From an uncultured Steroidobacter sp. (lineage in GTDB: Bacteria > Pseudomonadota > Gammaproteobacteria > Steroidobacterales > Steroidobacteraceae): DNA of 20,512 nt. Each line of letters opens with the position of its first letter. Positions within the stretch are counted from its first letter, which is position 1. Below are positions 14,815-20,512 of the stretch, in pieces. The translations under genes were made by a program, and so were the position numbers. The notes beneath the pieces were generated by a model that ran no database searches, was not told the DNA's origin, and saw only the letters and a list, made by a program, of their open reading frames with translations. The DNA lies in NCBI GenBank assembly GCA_946478975.1, contig CAMLEO010000105.1:1-20512 (forward strand), written 5' to 3'.

Positions 14815-15750
14815 ATGCGCACTTCACAACTGCGCGCGCCCATTTCGGGGGGCGCGCTAGCAACCTTTTTTGCTTTGATTTGTGGCCTCATGTTGCTCAG
14901 TAGTGCGGTTGAGGCCGCGCCGTCGATCTCGGGCACGCCCAAAACTTTAATTCGAATCAATTCCTGGTACTCGTGGGTGCCGACGGCGAGTGATCCGCAG
15001 GTGCCGAATTCGCAGCTGCGCTTCTCCATCGTCAACAAACCTTCGTGGGCGCAATTCTCCGTGTACACGGGCCGTCTCGAGGGCGTGACGCCGTCGACTG
15101 CAGGCACGTGGTCGAACATTCGTATTACGGTGAGAAGCAGTACGGGCACAGCGACTCTGCCTGCGTTCTCGATTCAAGTCGCCACCGGCACGGCGGGCTC
15201 GACCAATCGCGCGCCCGTGCTCAGCGGCACGCCATCGACGTCCGTGGTTGCCGGCAATGCATATGCATTCCGTCCCACCGGCTCCGATCCCGAAGGCCGC
15301 ACGCTCACGTGGTCGATCAGCAATCGACCGAGCTGGGCGACCTTCAGCACTGCCAGCGGCGCGTTGACCGGCACACCGACCGCCTCCAACGTGGGCACGT
15401 ATTCGAACATCGTCATCAGCGCCAGCGACGGCACCAATCGCACTTCGCTGCCGGCGTTCAACGTCGCAGTCAACAGCGTCGGTACGAGCAGCGGTTCGGC
15501 GACGTTGAGCTGGACTCCGCCAACGCGCAATTCGAACGGCACCGCGCTCACCAATCTCGCGGGCTATCGCATCTACTACGGTACCAGCCCGAGCAGCCTG
15601 ACGCGCACGGTGACGCTGAGCAACGCGGGCCTGACTCGCTACGTGGTCAGCGATCTGTCCGCCGCAACCTGGTACTTCTCGATTCGCGCCTACACGTCGT
15701 CGGGCGTGGAGAGCACGAACTCGAACACCGTTTCCAAAGTCGTTCGCTGA
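14815..15750 (+). CDS. Secreted protein with two Ig-like (He_PIG) domains and a fibronectin type III domain
   Basis: A 311-residue exported protein without an enzymatic domain. The ATG at 14815 has GAGGA six bases upstream and starts a long signal peptide (to about VEAA at 35). Domain 1 (about 36-122) and domain 2 (about 134-220) both follow the putative Ig pattern of dystroglycan/cadherin-like folds: SISGTP or VLSGTP, a Y/W-x-F/V-x-P-T-x-S-D-P element, L-x-F/W-S-I-x-N-x-PSWA-x-F, a G-x-L-x-G-x-P turn, and Y-SNI-x-I-x-x-S-x-G-T near the end. Domain 3 (about 227-310) is a fibronectin III domain: ATLSWTPPTRNSNGTALTNLAGYRIYYGT. Such proteins are usually surface-bound or secreted binding modules, often for carbohydrate. 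There is no anchor or sorting signal visible, so free secretion or later association is likely. Confidence 0.88.
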   Translation: MRTSQLRAPISGGALATFFALICGLMLLSSAVEAAPSISGTPKTLIRINSWYSWVPTASDPQVPNSQLRFSIVNKPSWAQFSVYTGRLEGVTPSTAGTWSNIRITVRSSTGTATLPAFSIQVATGTAGSTNRAPVLSGTPSTSVVAGNAYAFRPTGSDPEGRTLTWSISNRPSWATFSTASGALTGTPTASNVGTYSNIVISASDGTNRTSLPAFNVAVNSVGTSSGSATLSWTPPTRNSNGTALTNLAGYRIYYGTSPSSLTRTVTLSNAGLTRYVVSDLSAATWYFSIRAYTSSGVESTNSNTVSKVVR

Positions 15751-15761
15751 CGATCAACCCA

Positions 15762-15792
15762 CCGCTCTCTCGCAATCAACGCGAGAGAGCGG
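15762..15792. terminator. 12-bp perfect hairpin between convergent genes
   Basis: CCGCTCTCTCGC (15762-15773), loop AATCAAC, then the exact complement GCGAGAGAGCGG (15781-15792). It sits 11 bases past the stop of the Ig-like gene and 12 bases before the stop of the convergent epoxide-hydrolase gene, an ideal place for a bidirectional terminator. There is no T-run after the stem on either strand. Confidence 0.65.
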
Positions 15793-15804
15793 CGGCTGGC
15801 GATC

Positions 15805-16692
15805 TCATCTTCGAACTCTGCGCGCCAGCCAGTCCACCATCGTATTGCTGACCATCTCGGCCGCGTCCTGCTGCACGAAATGGTTCGCACCAGGAATGGT
15901 CACGATCGTCAGATCTTTCTCGACCCATTGCCACGTGCCATTGAGCGCTCCCGGCAGCAGCGCCTGGTCGTCCAAGCCGTGAAACATCAGCACCGGCGCC
16001 TTGACCTTAGGAAAGGTGAAGTTCGCGGGCGGCGGCGGTGCGTCGGGCTTGGGATAGTTGGCTTTGTAGTAATTCAACATCGCTTCCGGGTCCGATTTCT
16101 CGAACGCTTCCAGATAGCGCGGCCTCGCTGCGGGATCGGTGACCCATTGCGTGAGCCGTTCCAGCGAGATCTCCTTGTGCGCGTCCGGCTGCTGGAATTT
16201 AAACGCGTACGCGCTGTTCTTTTTCTGTTCCGGATTGGTCGCGACCTCGCGCGCGATACCGGCGGGGTGCGGCAGATTGCAAATGATCAGCAGCTCGGTG
16301 ATGTCGGGCTTGCGCATGGCGACGTTCCACGCGACCGAGCCGCCCCAATCGTGACCGACGATCACGGCTCGCTCGACGCCTTCCGCCTTCACGACCGCAG
16401 CGATGTCGGAGACGAGCAGCGGCATCGCGTAGTTCTCGACGCCCTTGGGCTTATCCGAAAGGTTATAACCGCGCAGGTCGACGGCGACGGCGCGGTAGCC
16501 GTTGTCCGCGAGCGCCCGCATTTGTTTGCGCCAGGAATACCAGAAGTCCGGAAAGCCGTGGATCATCACGACCAGCGGCGCGGCCGCGCTGCCTTTCGGG
16601 CTCAGTGCCGCATAGTGGATCTTCACGCCGTTCGAATCGGCGTACTTGTGCTCGACGTCGTTCCACACGTCGCCGCTCGTGCTCTGTGTCAT
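15805..16692 (-). CDS. Epoxide-hydrolase-like alpha/beta hydrolase
   Basis: A 295-residue enzyme of the soluble epoxide hydrolase/haloalkane dehalogenase group, which opens epoxides or removes halide through an Asp ester intermediate. The ATG at 16692 has AGGAGG six bases upstream; the longer upstream frame is not family-like. Visible residues: oxyanion motif [10 protein letters not shown] (45-54), nucleophile Asp115 in GHDWGG, acid Asp241/242 in GLDDQALLP, and base His271 in [10 protein letters not shown] cap-domain NYYKANY (208-214) supplies the Tyr expected for epoxide protonation, favouring epoxide hydrolase over dehalogenase. There is no signal peptide, so it is cytoplasmic. It is divergently transcribed from the short-chain dehydrogenase gene; shared regulation is possible. 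Confidence 0.9.
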   Translation of the reverse strand: MTQSTSGDVWNDVEHKYADSNGVKIHYAALSPKGSAAAPLVVMIHGFPDFWYSWRKQMRALADNGYRAVAVDLRGYNLSDKPKGVENYAMPLLVSDIAAVVKAEGVERAVIVGHDWGGSVAWNVAMRKPDITELLIICNLPHPAGIAREVATNPEQKKNSAYAFKFQQPDAHKEISLERLTQWVTDPAARPRYLEAFEKSDPEAMLNYYKANYPKPDAPPPPANFTFPKVKAPVLMFHGLDDQALLPGALNGTWQWVEKDLTIVTIPGANHFVQQDAAEMVSNTMVDWLARRVRR

Positions 16693-16706
16693 CGCGCGCC
16701 TCCTGC

Positions 16707-16726
16707 CTGCAGCTGCAGCGACTATA
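16707..16726 (-). promoter_or_regulatory. Candidate promoter and palindromic operator of the epoxide-hydrolase gene
   Basis: On the minus strand TATAGT (16726-16721) is a good -10 match (5 of 6). It leaves a leader of about 22 bases to the ATG at 16692. No convincing -35 is present; TTGCGG lies only 15 bases upstream. The predicted start falls inside CTGCAGCTGCAG (16707-16718), a perfect 12-base palindrome that could be a repressor site. Confidence 0.35.
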
Positions 16727-16855
16727 TAACGAAGCAGCGCTCCGCAAGGCCGATTGCCCAACTGTCGGACCGTAACGAGCCGCGCGGCGTGTACTCCTAT
16801 GCTCGCCGCGCAGTTCGCGCATATGATTCGACGCAGGCTCATTGGAGGACGATTC

Positions 16856-17686
16856 ATGTCACTTCGCGGCAAGACTCTTTTCATCTCTGGGGCGTCGCGC
16901 GGGATTGGGTTGGCGATTGCCGTGCGGGCGGCGAGGGATGGGGCGAACGTGGCGATCGCGGCCAAGAGCGATCAGCCGAATCCTCGCCTGCCCGGCACGA
17001 TTCACACCGCTGCGGAAGCGATCGAAGCGGCGGGCGGCAAAGCGTTGCCGATGCAAGTCGACATTCGCGACGAAAACGCGGTGGCCGAGGCAACGAAGAA
17101 GTGCGCGGAGCATTTCGGCAGCCTCGACATCCTGGTCAACAACGCCAGCGCCATCTCGCTCACCAGCACGCTGGAAACGCCGATGAAGCGGTTCGACTTG
17201 ATGTTCGGCGTCAACGTGCGCGGCACGTTTGTTTGCTCGCAAGCGTGCATTCCGTATTTGAAACAATCCGCGCAGGCCGGCCGCAATCCTCACATTCTCA
17301 ATCTCTCTCCGCCGCTGAGCATGAAGCCGCGTTGGTTCGGCCCGCACGTCGCGTACACGATGGCGAAGTACGGCATGAGCATGTGCGTGCTCGGGATGGC
17401 CGAGGAATTCAAAGGCGACGGCATCGGCGTGAACGCGCTGTGGCCGCGCACGGTAATCGCAACTGCCGCGTTGAATGTGATCCCGCTCGCCGACCCGAAG
17501 CGCGGCCGCAAGCCTGAGATCATGGCGGACGCTGCGTACACGATCCTCACGCGCGATCCGAAGACCTGCACCGGCAACTTCTTTATCGACGACGAAGTCC
17601 TGGCGAGCGCGGGTGTGACCGATCTGGATCAGTACGCCGTCACCCCCGGCAACAAGACCTTCCAACCGGATTTCTTCGTCGACTGA
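16856..17686 (+). CDS. Short-chain dehydrogenase/reductase, HSDL2-like
   Basis: A 276-residue NAD(P)-dependent oxidoreductase. The ATG at 16856 has GGAGG seven bases upstream. Visible motifs are the nucleotide-binding SGASRGIG (11-18), the acidic VDIRDE after strand 4, NNAS (95-98) and the active-site YTMAK (Tyr167, Lys171). The signature [20 protein letters not shown] and [16 protein letters not shown] match the HSDL2 type, related to peroxisomal hydroxysteroid-dehydrogenase-like protein 2. Human HSDL2 carries an extra C-terminal sterol-carrier domain that is absent here. A role in lipid, fatty-alcohol or steroid metabolism is likely; the exact substrate is not predictable. It may be co-transcribed with the phosphodiesterase gene 30 bases downstream. 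Confidence 0.92.
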   Translation: MSLRGKTLFISGASRGIGLAIAVRAARDGANVAIAAKSDQPNPRLPGTIHTAAEAIEAAGGKALPMQVDIRDENAVAEATKKCAEHFGSLDILVNNASAISLTSTLETPMKRFDLMFGVNVRGTFVCSQACIPYLKQSAQAGRNPHILNLSPPLSMKPRWFGPHVAYTMAKYGMSMCVLGMAEEFKGDGIGVNALWPRTVIATAALNVIPLADPKRGRKPEIMADAAYTILTRDPKTCTGNFFIDDEVLASAGVTDLDQYAVTPGNKTFQPDFFVD

Positions 17687-17716
17687 TTGTCATGACGGCG
17701 CGTTACTCTTCAGCTC

Positions 17717-18805
17717 ATGTGGCGAGCAATCCTGTTGTGTGCGGCGATGGCAGCGAGCGGTCTGGCGCAGGCCGAATCTCCTCTTATGAATAAGAAGTGG
17801 CCCACCCTGGACGGCACGCCGCCCATCGTCATCGCGCATCGAGGCGCTTCGGGCTATCGGCCCGAGCACACGATCGCCTCATATACGCTCGCGATCGAAT
17901 TCGGTGCGGATTACATCGAGCCCGACCTGGTCGCAACTCGCGACGGCCATTTGATCGCGCGCCACGAGCCTCTGCTCGACGACACCACCGACGTGAAGTC
18001 GCATCCGGAGTTCGCGTCCCGCCGCAGCACCAAGACGCTCGACGGCAAAGAAGTCACCGGCTTCTACGCCAGCGACTTCACGCTGGCCGAGATCAAGAAG
18101 CTGCGAGCGGTGCAGGCAAATCCGGCGCGCTCCAAAGAGTTCGACGGTCAATACACCATTCCGACGTTCGAAGAGATTCTCGAACTGGTACGTCACGAGT
18201 AGCCTAAGCGGGGCCGGAGCATCCGCATCTATCCGGAGACCAAACATCCGGCGTTTCACCTGGCGCTCGGGCTGCCGTTGGAAGATCGCCTGCTCGAAGC
18301 TCTGGAGCGCAACGATTTGAACCAGCCGCGCGCGCTGGTCTTCATTCAGTCTTTCGAGAGCGCCAACCTGCAGTACCTGCGGCCGAAGACGCCGCTGCCG
18401 CTGGTTCAGCTCATGGATGACGGCGCGCTGATCTACGACTCGACCGGCACGCGAGTCGTGGGTGTGAACATTCCCGATTACGGTGATCGACGCGGCGGCC
18501 AGCGGCCGAGCAGTTTTGTGGACATCGCGAAGTATGCGAACGCGATCGGGCCGTGGAAGCGCCAGATCGTGCGCGATGTGGGGCAGCACACGCTGCTGCA
18601 GACGACGGTGATCGAGCAGGCGCATGCCGCGGGCCTGCGCGTCCACACTTATACATTTCGTAATGAGCCGGCAACGCTCGCGCCGGAGTACGGCAACGAT
18701 CCGCTGCGGGAATACCGGCAGTTTTTCGAGCTCGGCATCGACGGCGTGTTCTCGGATTTTGCCGATACGGCGTTGCTGGCCAGAACGCACGCGACCGGCC
18801 GCTGA
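17717..18805 (+). pseudogene. Glycerophosphodiester phosphodiesterase interrupted by an in-frame amber codon
   Basis: The frame from the ATG at 17717 encodes an exported GlpQ-type GDPD: signal peptide [19 protein letters not shown], then [13 protein letters not shown] with catalytic His41, Arg42 and Glu50, metal residues Glu68 and Asp70 in YIEPDLV, and His83 in ARHEPLL. Codon 162 is TAG (18200-18202). Beyond it the same frame resumes with PKRGRSIRIYPETKHPAFH, carrying the conserved Glu of YPETK, and stays open to the TGA at 18803-18805, including the late motif GLRVHTYTFRNE and GIDGVFSDF. Apart from that codon the length (362 codons) equals an intact GlpQ-type enzyme. The truncated product would lack part of the active site. 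Explanations are a recent nonsense mutation (for example TCG to TAG), amber suppression or a sequencing error. No clear ribosome binding site precedes the ATG. Confidence 0.85.
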
Positions 18806-19099
18806 ACATATTCATGAATCACACCGTTTATTGAATCGGCTGCGGCAACCAATACGAACTGCACCGCCGAGCCGCCGTTTCACGATCCGCGAATGTGACG
18901 CACGTCACAACGTAATCCGATCTCCGCAGCCACAGTTCTGACTCGACCGCTGATTGACCAGCGGAAAGTCAGGGAAAGAGCCCAGCCGTGACTTCGTGTC
19001 CGCTGTGGCCGCGCGATCGACGGTTGACATAAGCGCGGCCTCACCACTGGCGATGTTTCTGGCGAGCTCGATGACGATAACGCTTAGGGAGAGCCGACA
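18806..19099 (+). other. Intergenic region upstream of the PKD-repeat protein gene
   Basis: This 294-bp gap holds the CRP-type palindrome described separately, a small hairpin CCGCTG/CAGCGG (18947-18952 with 18959-18964), and a perfect TTGACA at 19024-19029. No -10 lies 15-19 bases after the TTGACA, so I do not call a promoter there. The AGGGAGAG near 19086-19093 is the ribosome binding site of the next gene. No coding region or terminator with a T-run was seen. Confidence 0.5.
18894..18909. promoter_or_regulatory. Candidate CRP/Clp-family binding site
   Basis: TGTGACGCACGTCACA is a perfect inverted repeat of 7 bases with a 2-base centre and fits TGTGA-N6-TCACA exactly, the consensus of E. 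coli CRP and of the related Xanthomonas Clp regulator. It lies 190 bp upstream of the PKD-repeat gene, with no other gene start nearby. I see no clear promoter at the distances where CRP usually acts, so its target is inferred from position. Confidence 0.55.
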
Positions 19100-20512
19100 A
19101 TGAAGTTGACGATGCGCGGCCGATCCGGGTGCGCTCTTTTATCTTGGATCGGCGCAATGGCGCTGCTGGCGATGGCGCCGGAGGCCATGGCGGCGCCGCC
19201 CGTCGTCGAGGTCGGGCCCGATCGCACCATGCGCGACACCGATCATTCGGACGGCGAATATCTCGACCTCCGCGTCGTCTCCGCCTCCGACCCCGACGGC
19301 GACCCGTTGACCTACGAGTGGTACCTGACGCCTCCCGGCGGCAGCGAGTTCTTTGTCGGCTCCGGGCCGACGCCTGCGACCATCCACACGATCGACGGCG
19401 TTTCCATCATCCGCGTCATCGTCCGGGACAATCACAGCGAATCGGCGACCGATTCATATCGAGTCAACATTCTCGCGCCGGGCGCCACGACCGCACCGGT
19501 TGCGAACGCCGGCGTCGACCGCACCATCACCGATACCGATCGGATTGCGGGCGAACTCGTCACGCTCGACGCCTCCGCGTCCAGAGACGCCGATGGCGAC
19601 ATCGTCAGCTATCGATGGGGGCGCAACAACGGTGAATTCAGCGAAGAGCTGGGCACCAGCATGACCCCGACCCTCCAGATACGCTTGCGCGATGGCATCA
19701 ACGTCATCGACCTGACCGTCACCGACAGCACGGGTGCGACCGATACGGACTCGGTGATGATCACCGTTATCGAGCCCATTGTGGGCTCATCTCCGCCGGC
19801 TGCCAATGCCGGTGCCGATCGCGTCGTGAACGATACGGATAACACCGCCGGTGAGAGCGTCCTGCTCGACGGCCGTGCGTCCACCGATCCGGACAACAAC
19901 ATCGTCAGCTACTTCTGGGAGCGTTCGAACGGCGAAGGTTACGAGCAACTCGGCAGCGGCGCGACACTTCAGGCGCGGTTGCCGGATGGCGAAAACACCA
20001 TTCGTCTGACCGTGAGCGACGCTTCCGAAAACAGCAGCTCGGACACCGTGCTTATCACGGTCAACGCGCCGTCTGCTAATGGACTGCCGACCGCGAACGC
20101 CGGCGCCGATCGCACCGTCGACGACACGGATCATCAGGAGGGCGAAGACGTCGTGCTCGATGGCTCCTGGTCGGTCGATGCCGACGGCACCATCGTCGAC
20201 TATGCGTGGTCGCGAGTCGCTGGCGAAACCACGGAAAATCTCGGCCACGGCATGAGCCCGACGCTGCGAACCCGCTTGCACGACGGCGACAGCGTCATTC
20301 AGCTGGTAGTCACCGACGACCAGGGCAACACCGCGTCGGACACGGTGCTCATCACCGTCAATGAAGGCACCGTCACCATCACGACGCTCGGCGATCTGCC
20401 CGGTTTGACGCCGAATCAAAAGCGCATGGCGCAAGCGCTCGATCGTGTGTGCGGACAACTGCGCAGTGCGTCCGGCGGCGAAGGCCCGCAACTCAGCGCC
20501 GATCAGCAAAAC
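19100..20512 (+). CDS. Secreted PKD-repeat protein, probable autotransporter passenger (3' end outside window)
   Basis: The frame from the ATG at 19100 is open for all 471 codons to the window edge. AGGGAG lies upstream. Residues 1-31 form a signal peptide (ending EAMA, then AP). Four PKD-like repeats of about 97-100 residues follow, each beginning near ANAGADRTV with DTD and an acidic GE segment, then LDGSxSxDxDGxIVxYxW, LGxGxxPTLxxRLxDG, IxLxVTDxxG and DTVLITV. Ca-binding-like Asp clusters recur. After repeat 4 comes ITTLGDLPGLTPNQKRMAQAL and DRVCGQL, a segment that resembles the alpha-helical linker preceding an autotransporter beta-barrel, as judged from memory. The barrel would be beyond the right edge. 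The passenger would be surface-displayed or released, likely for adhesion. Confidence 0.82.
   Translation, partial: MKLTMRGRSGCALLSWIGAMALLAMAPEAMAAPPVVEVGPDRTMRDTDHSDGEYLDLRVVSASDPDGDPLTYEWYLTPPGGSEFFVGSGPTPATIHTIDGVSIIRVIVRDNHSESATDSYRVNILAPGATTAPVANAGVDRTITDTDRIAGELVTLDASASRDADGDIVSYRWGRNNGEFSEELGTSMTPTLQIRLRDGINVIDLTVTDSTGATDTDSVMITVIEPIVGSSPPAANAGADRVVNDTDNTAGESVLLDGRASTDPDNNIVSYFWERSNGEGYEQLGSGATLQARLPDGENTIRLTVSDASENSSSDTVLITVNAPSANGLPTANAGADRTVDDTDHQEGEDVVLDGSWSVDADGTIVDYAWSRVAGETTENLGHGMSPTLRTRLHDGDSVIQLVVTDDQGNTASDTVLITVNEGTVTITTLGDLPGLTPNQKRMAQALDRVCGQLRSASGGEGPQLSADQQN
19199..20359 (+). repeat. Four tandem PKD-like coding repeats
   Basis: Repeat starts are near 19199, 19496, 19796 and 20087, so the periods are 297, 300 and 291 bases. 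Repeats 2 to 4 all open with a ANAG-x-DR core and close with a DTVLITV-like strand; repeat 1 is the most divergent (VEVGPDRTM). Protein conservation is clearly higher than nucleotide identity, so the duplications are old and not recent tandem copies. Confidence 0.85.

Noticed and set aside
15880..17517. A 545-codon open frame on the + strand opposite the epoxide-hydrolase gene
   Set aside because: It is Arg/His-rich, has no recognisable motifs, and lies antisense to the epoxide-hydrolase and out of frame with the SDR gene; both of these have full catalytic motifs. Such frames are common in GC-rich DNA.
19024..19029. Perfect TTGACA -35 hexamer upstream of the PKD-repeat gene
   Set aside because: No acceptable -10 hexamer at 15-19 bases downstream, so it is probably chance.

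Overview
The window is GC-rich, densely coding chromosomal DNA with Gram-negative features: lipoproteins with lipoboxes, Sec signal peptides, an autotransporter-like protein, an ECF sigma factor and strong GGAGG-type ribosome binding sites. The gene mix (PvdQ-like acylase, DUF3014 protein, DUF3089 hydrolase, HSDL2-like dehydrogenase, RhlE helicase) suggests a gammaproteobacterium of the Steroidobacteraceae/Xanthomonadales/Nevskiales kind. That placement is inference; there is no rRNA or marker gene. I see no tRNA, rRNA, IS element, phage gene or CRISPR array. No gene-free stretch exceeds 300 bases.

Layout. (1) 1-474: C-terminal end of a hybrid histidine kinase (ATPase G2 box plus receiver domain). 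(2) 494-2824 (-): Ntn-hydrolase acylase of the penicillin/AHL acylase family, exported as a lipoprotein. (3) 3088-4509 (+): RhlE-type DEAD-box helicase, closed by a 13-bp hairpin shared with the next convergent gene. (4) 9088 down to 4525 (-): tightly packed five-gene cluster of TAP-like alpha/beta hydrolase, NatA-like ATPase, NatB-like permease, ECF sigma factor and a four-helix membrane protein that may be its regulator. Three of its four junctions overlap. (5) 9229-12017 (+), divergent from that cluster: exported SAM-methyltransferase-like protein, DUF3014 membrane protein and a membrane-anchored coiled-coil protein, preceded by a sequence closely resembling a sigma-E/ECF promoter. (6) 12020-14547: a secreted beta-propeller protein (-), a small lipoprotein (+) and a DUF3089 hydrolase (-) whose reading frame runs 62 codons antisense through the lipoprotein gene. 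(7) 14815-15750 (+): secreted Ig-like/fibronectin III protein, ending at a 12-bp hairpin terminator. (8) 15805-16692 (-) epoxide-hydrolase-like enzyme, divergent from 16856-17686 (+) HSDL2-like SDR. (9) 17717-18805 (+): glycerophosphodiester phosphodiesterase interrupted by one in-frame amber codon. (10) 19100 to window end (+): secreted protein of four PKD-like repeats leading into what looks like the linker of an autotransporter barrel. A perfect CRP-type palindrome lies 190 bp upstream.

How the genes fit together. Most products are predicted to act in or on the envelope: exported hydrolases, lipoproteins, a drug/sodium-type ABC exporter, surface repeat proteins and an envelope-type sigma factor. 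The most coherent hypothesis is a small envelope-response locus at 4525-12017. In it, an ECF sigma factor encoded with an ABC exporter and a membrane protein would drive the divergent exported-methyltransferase operon from the candidate promoter at 9147-9175. This rests on motif matches and gene order, and no wholly new system is proven here.
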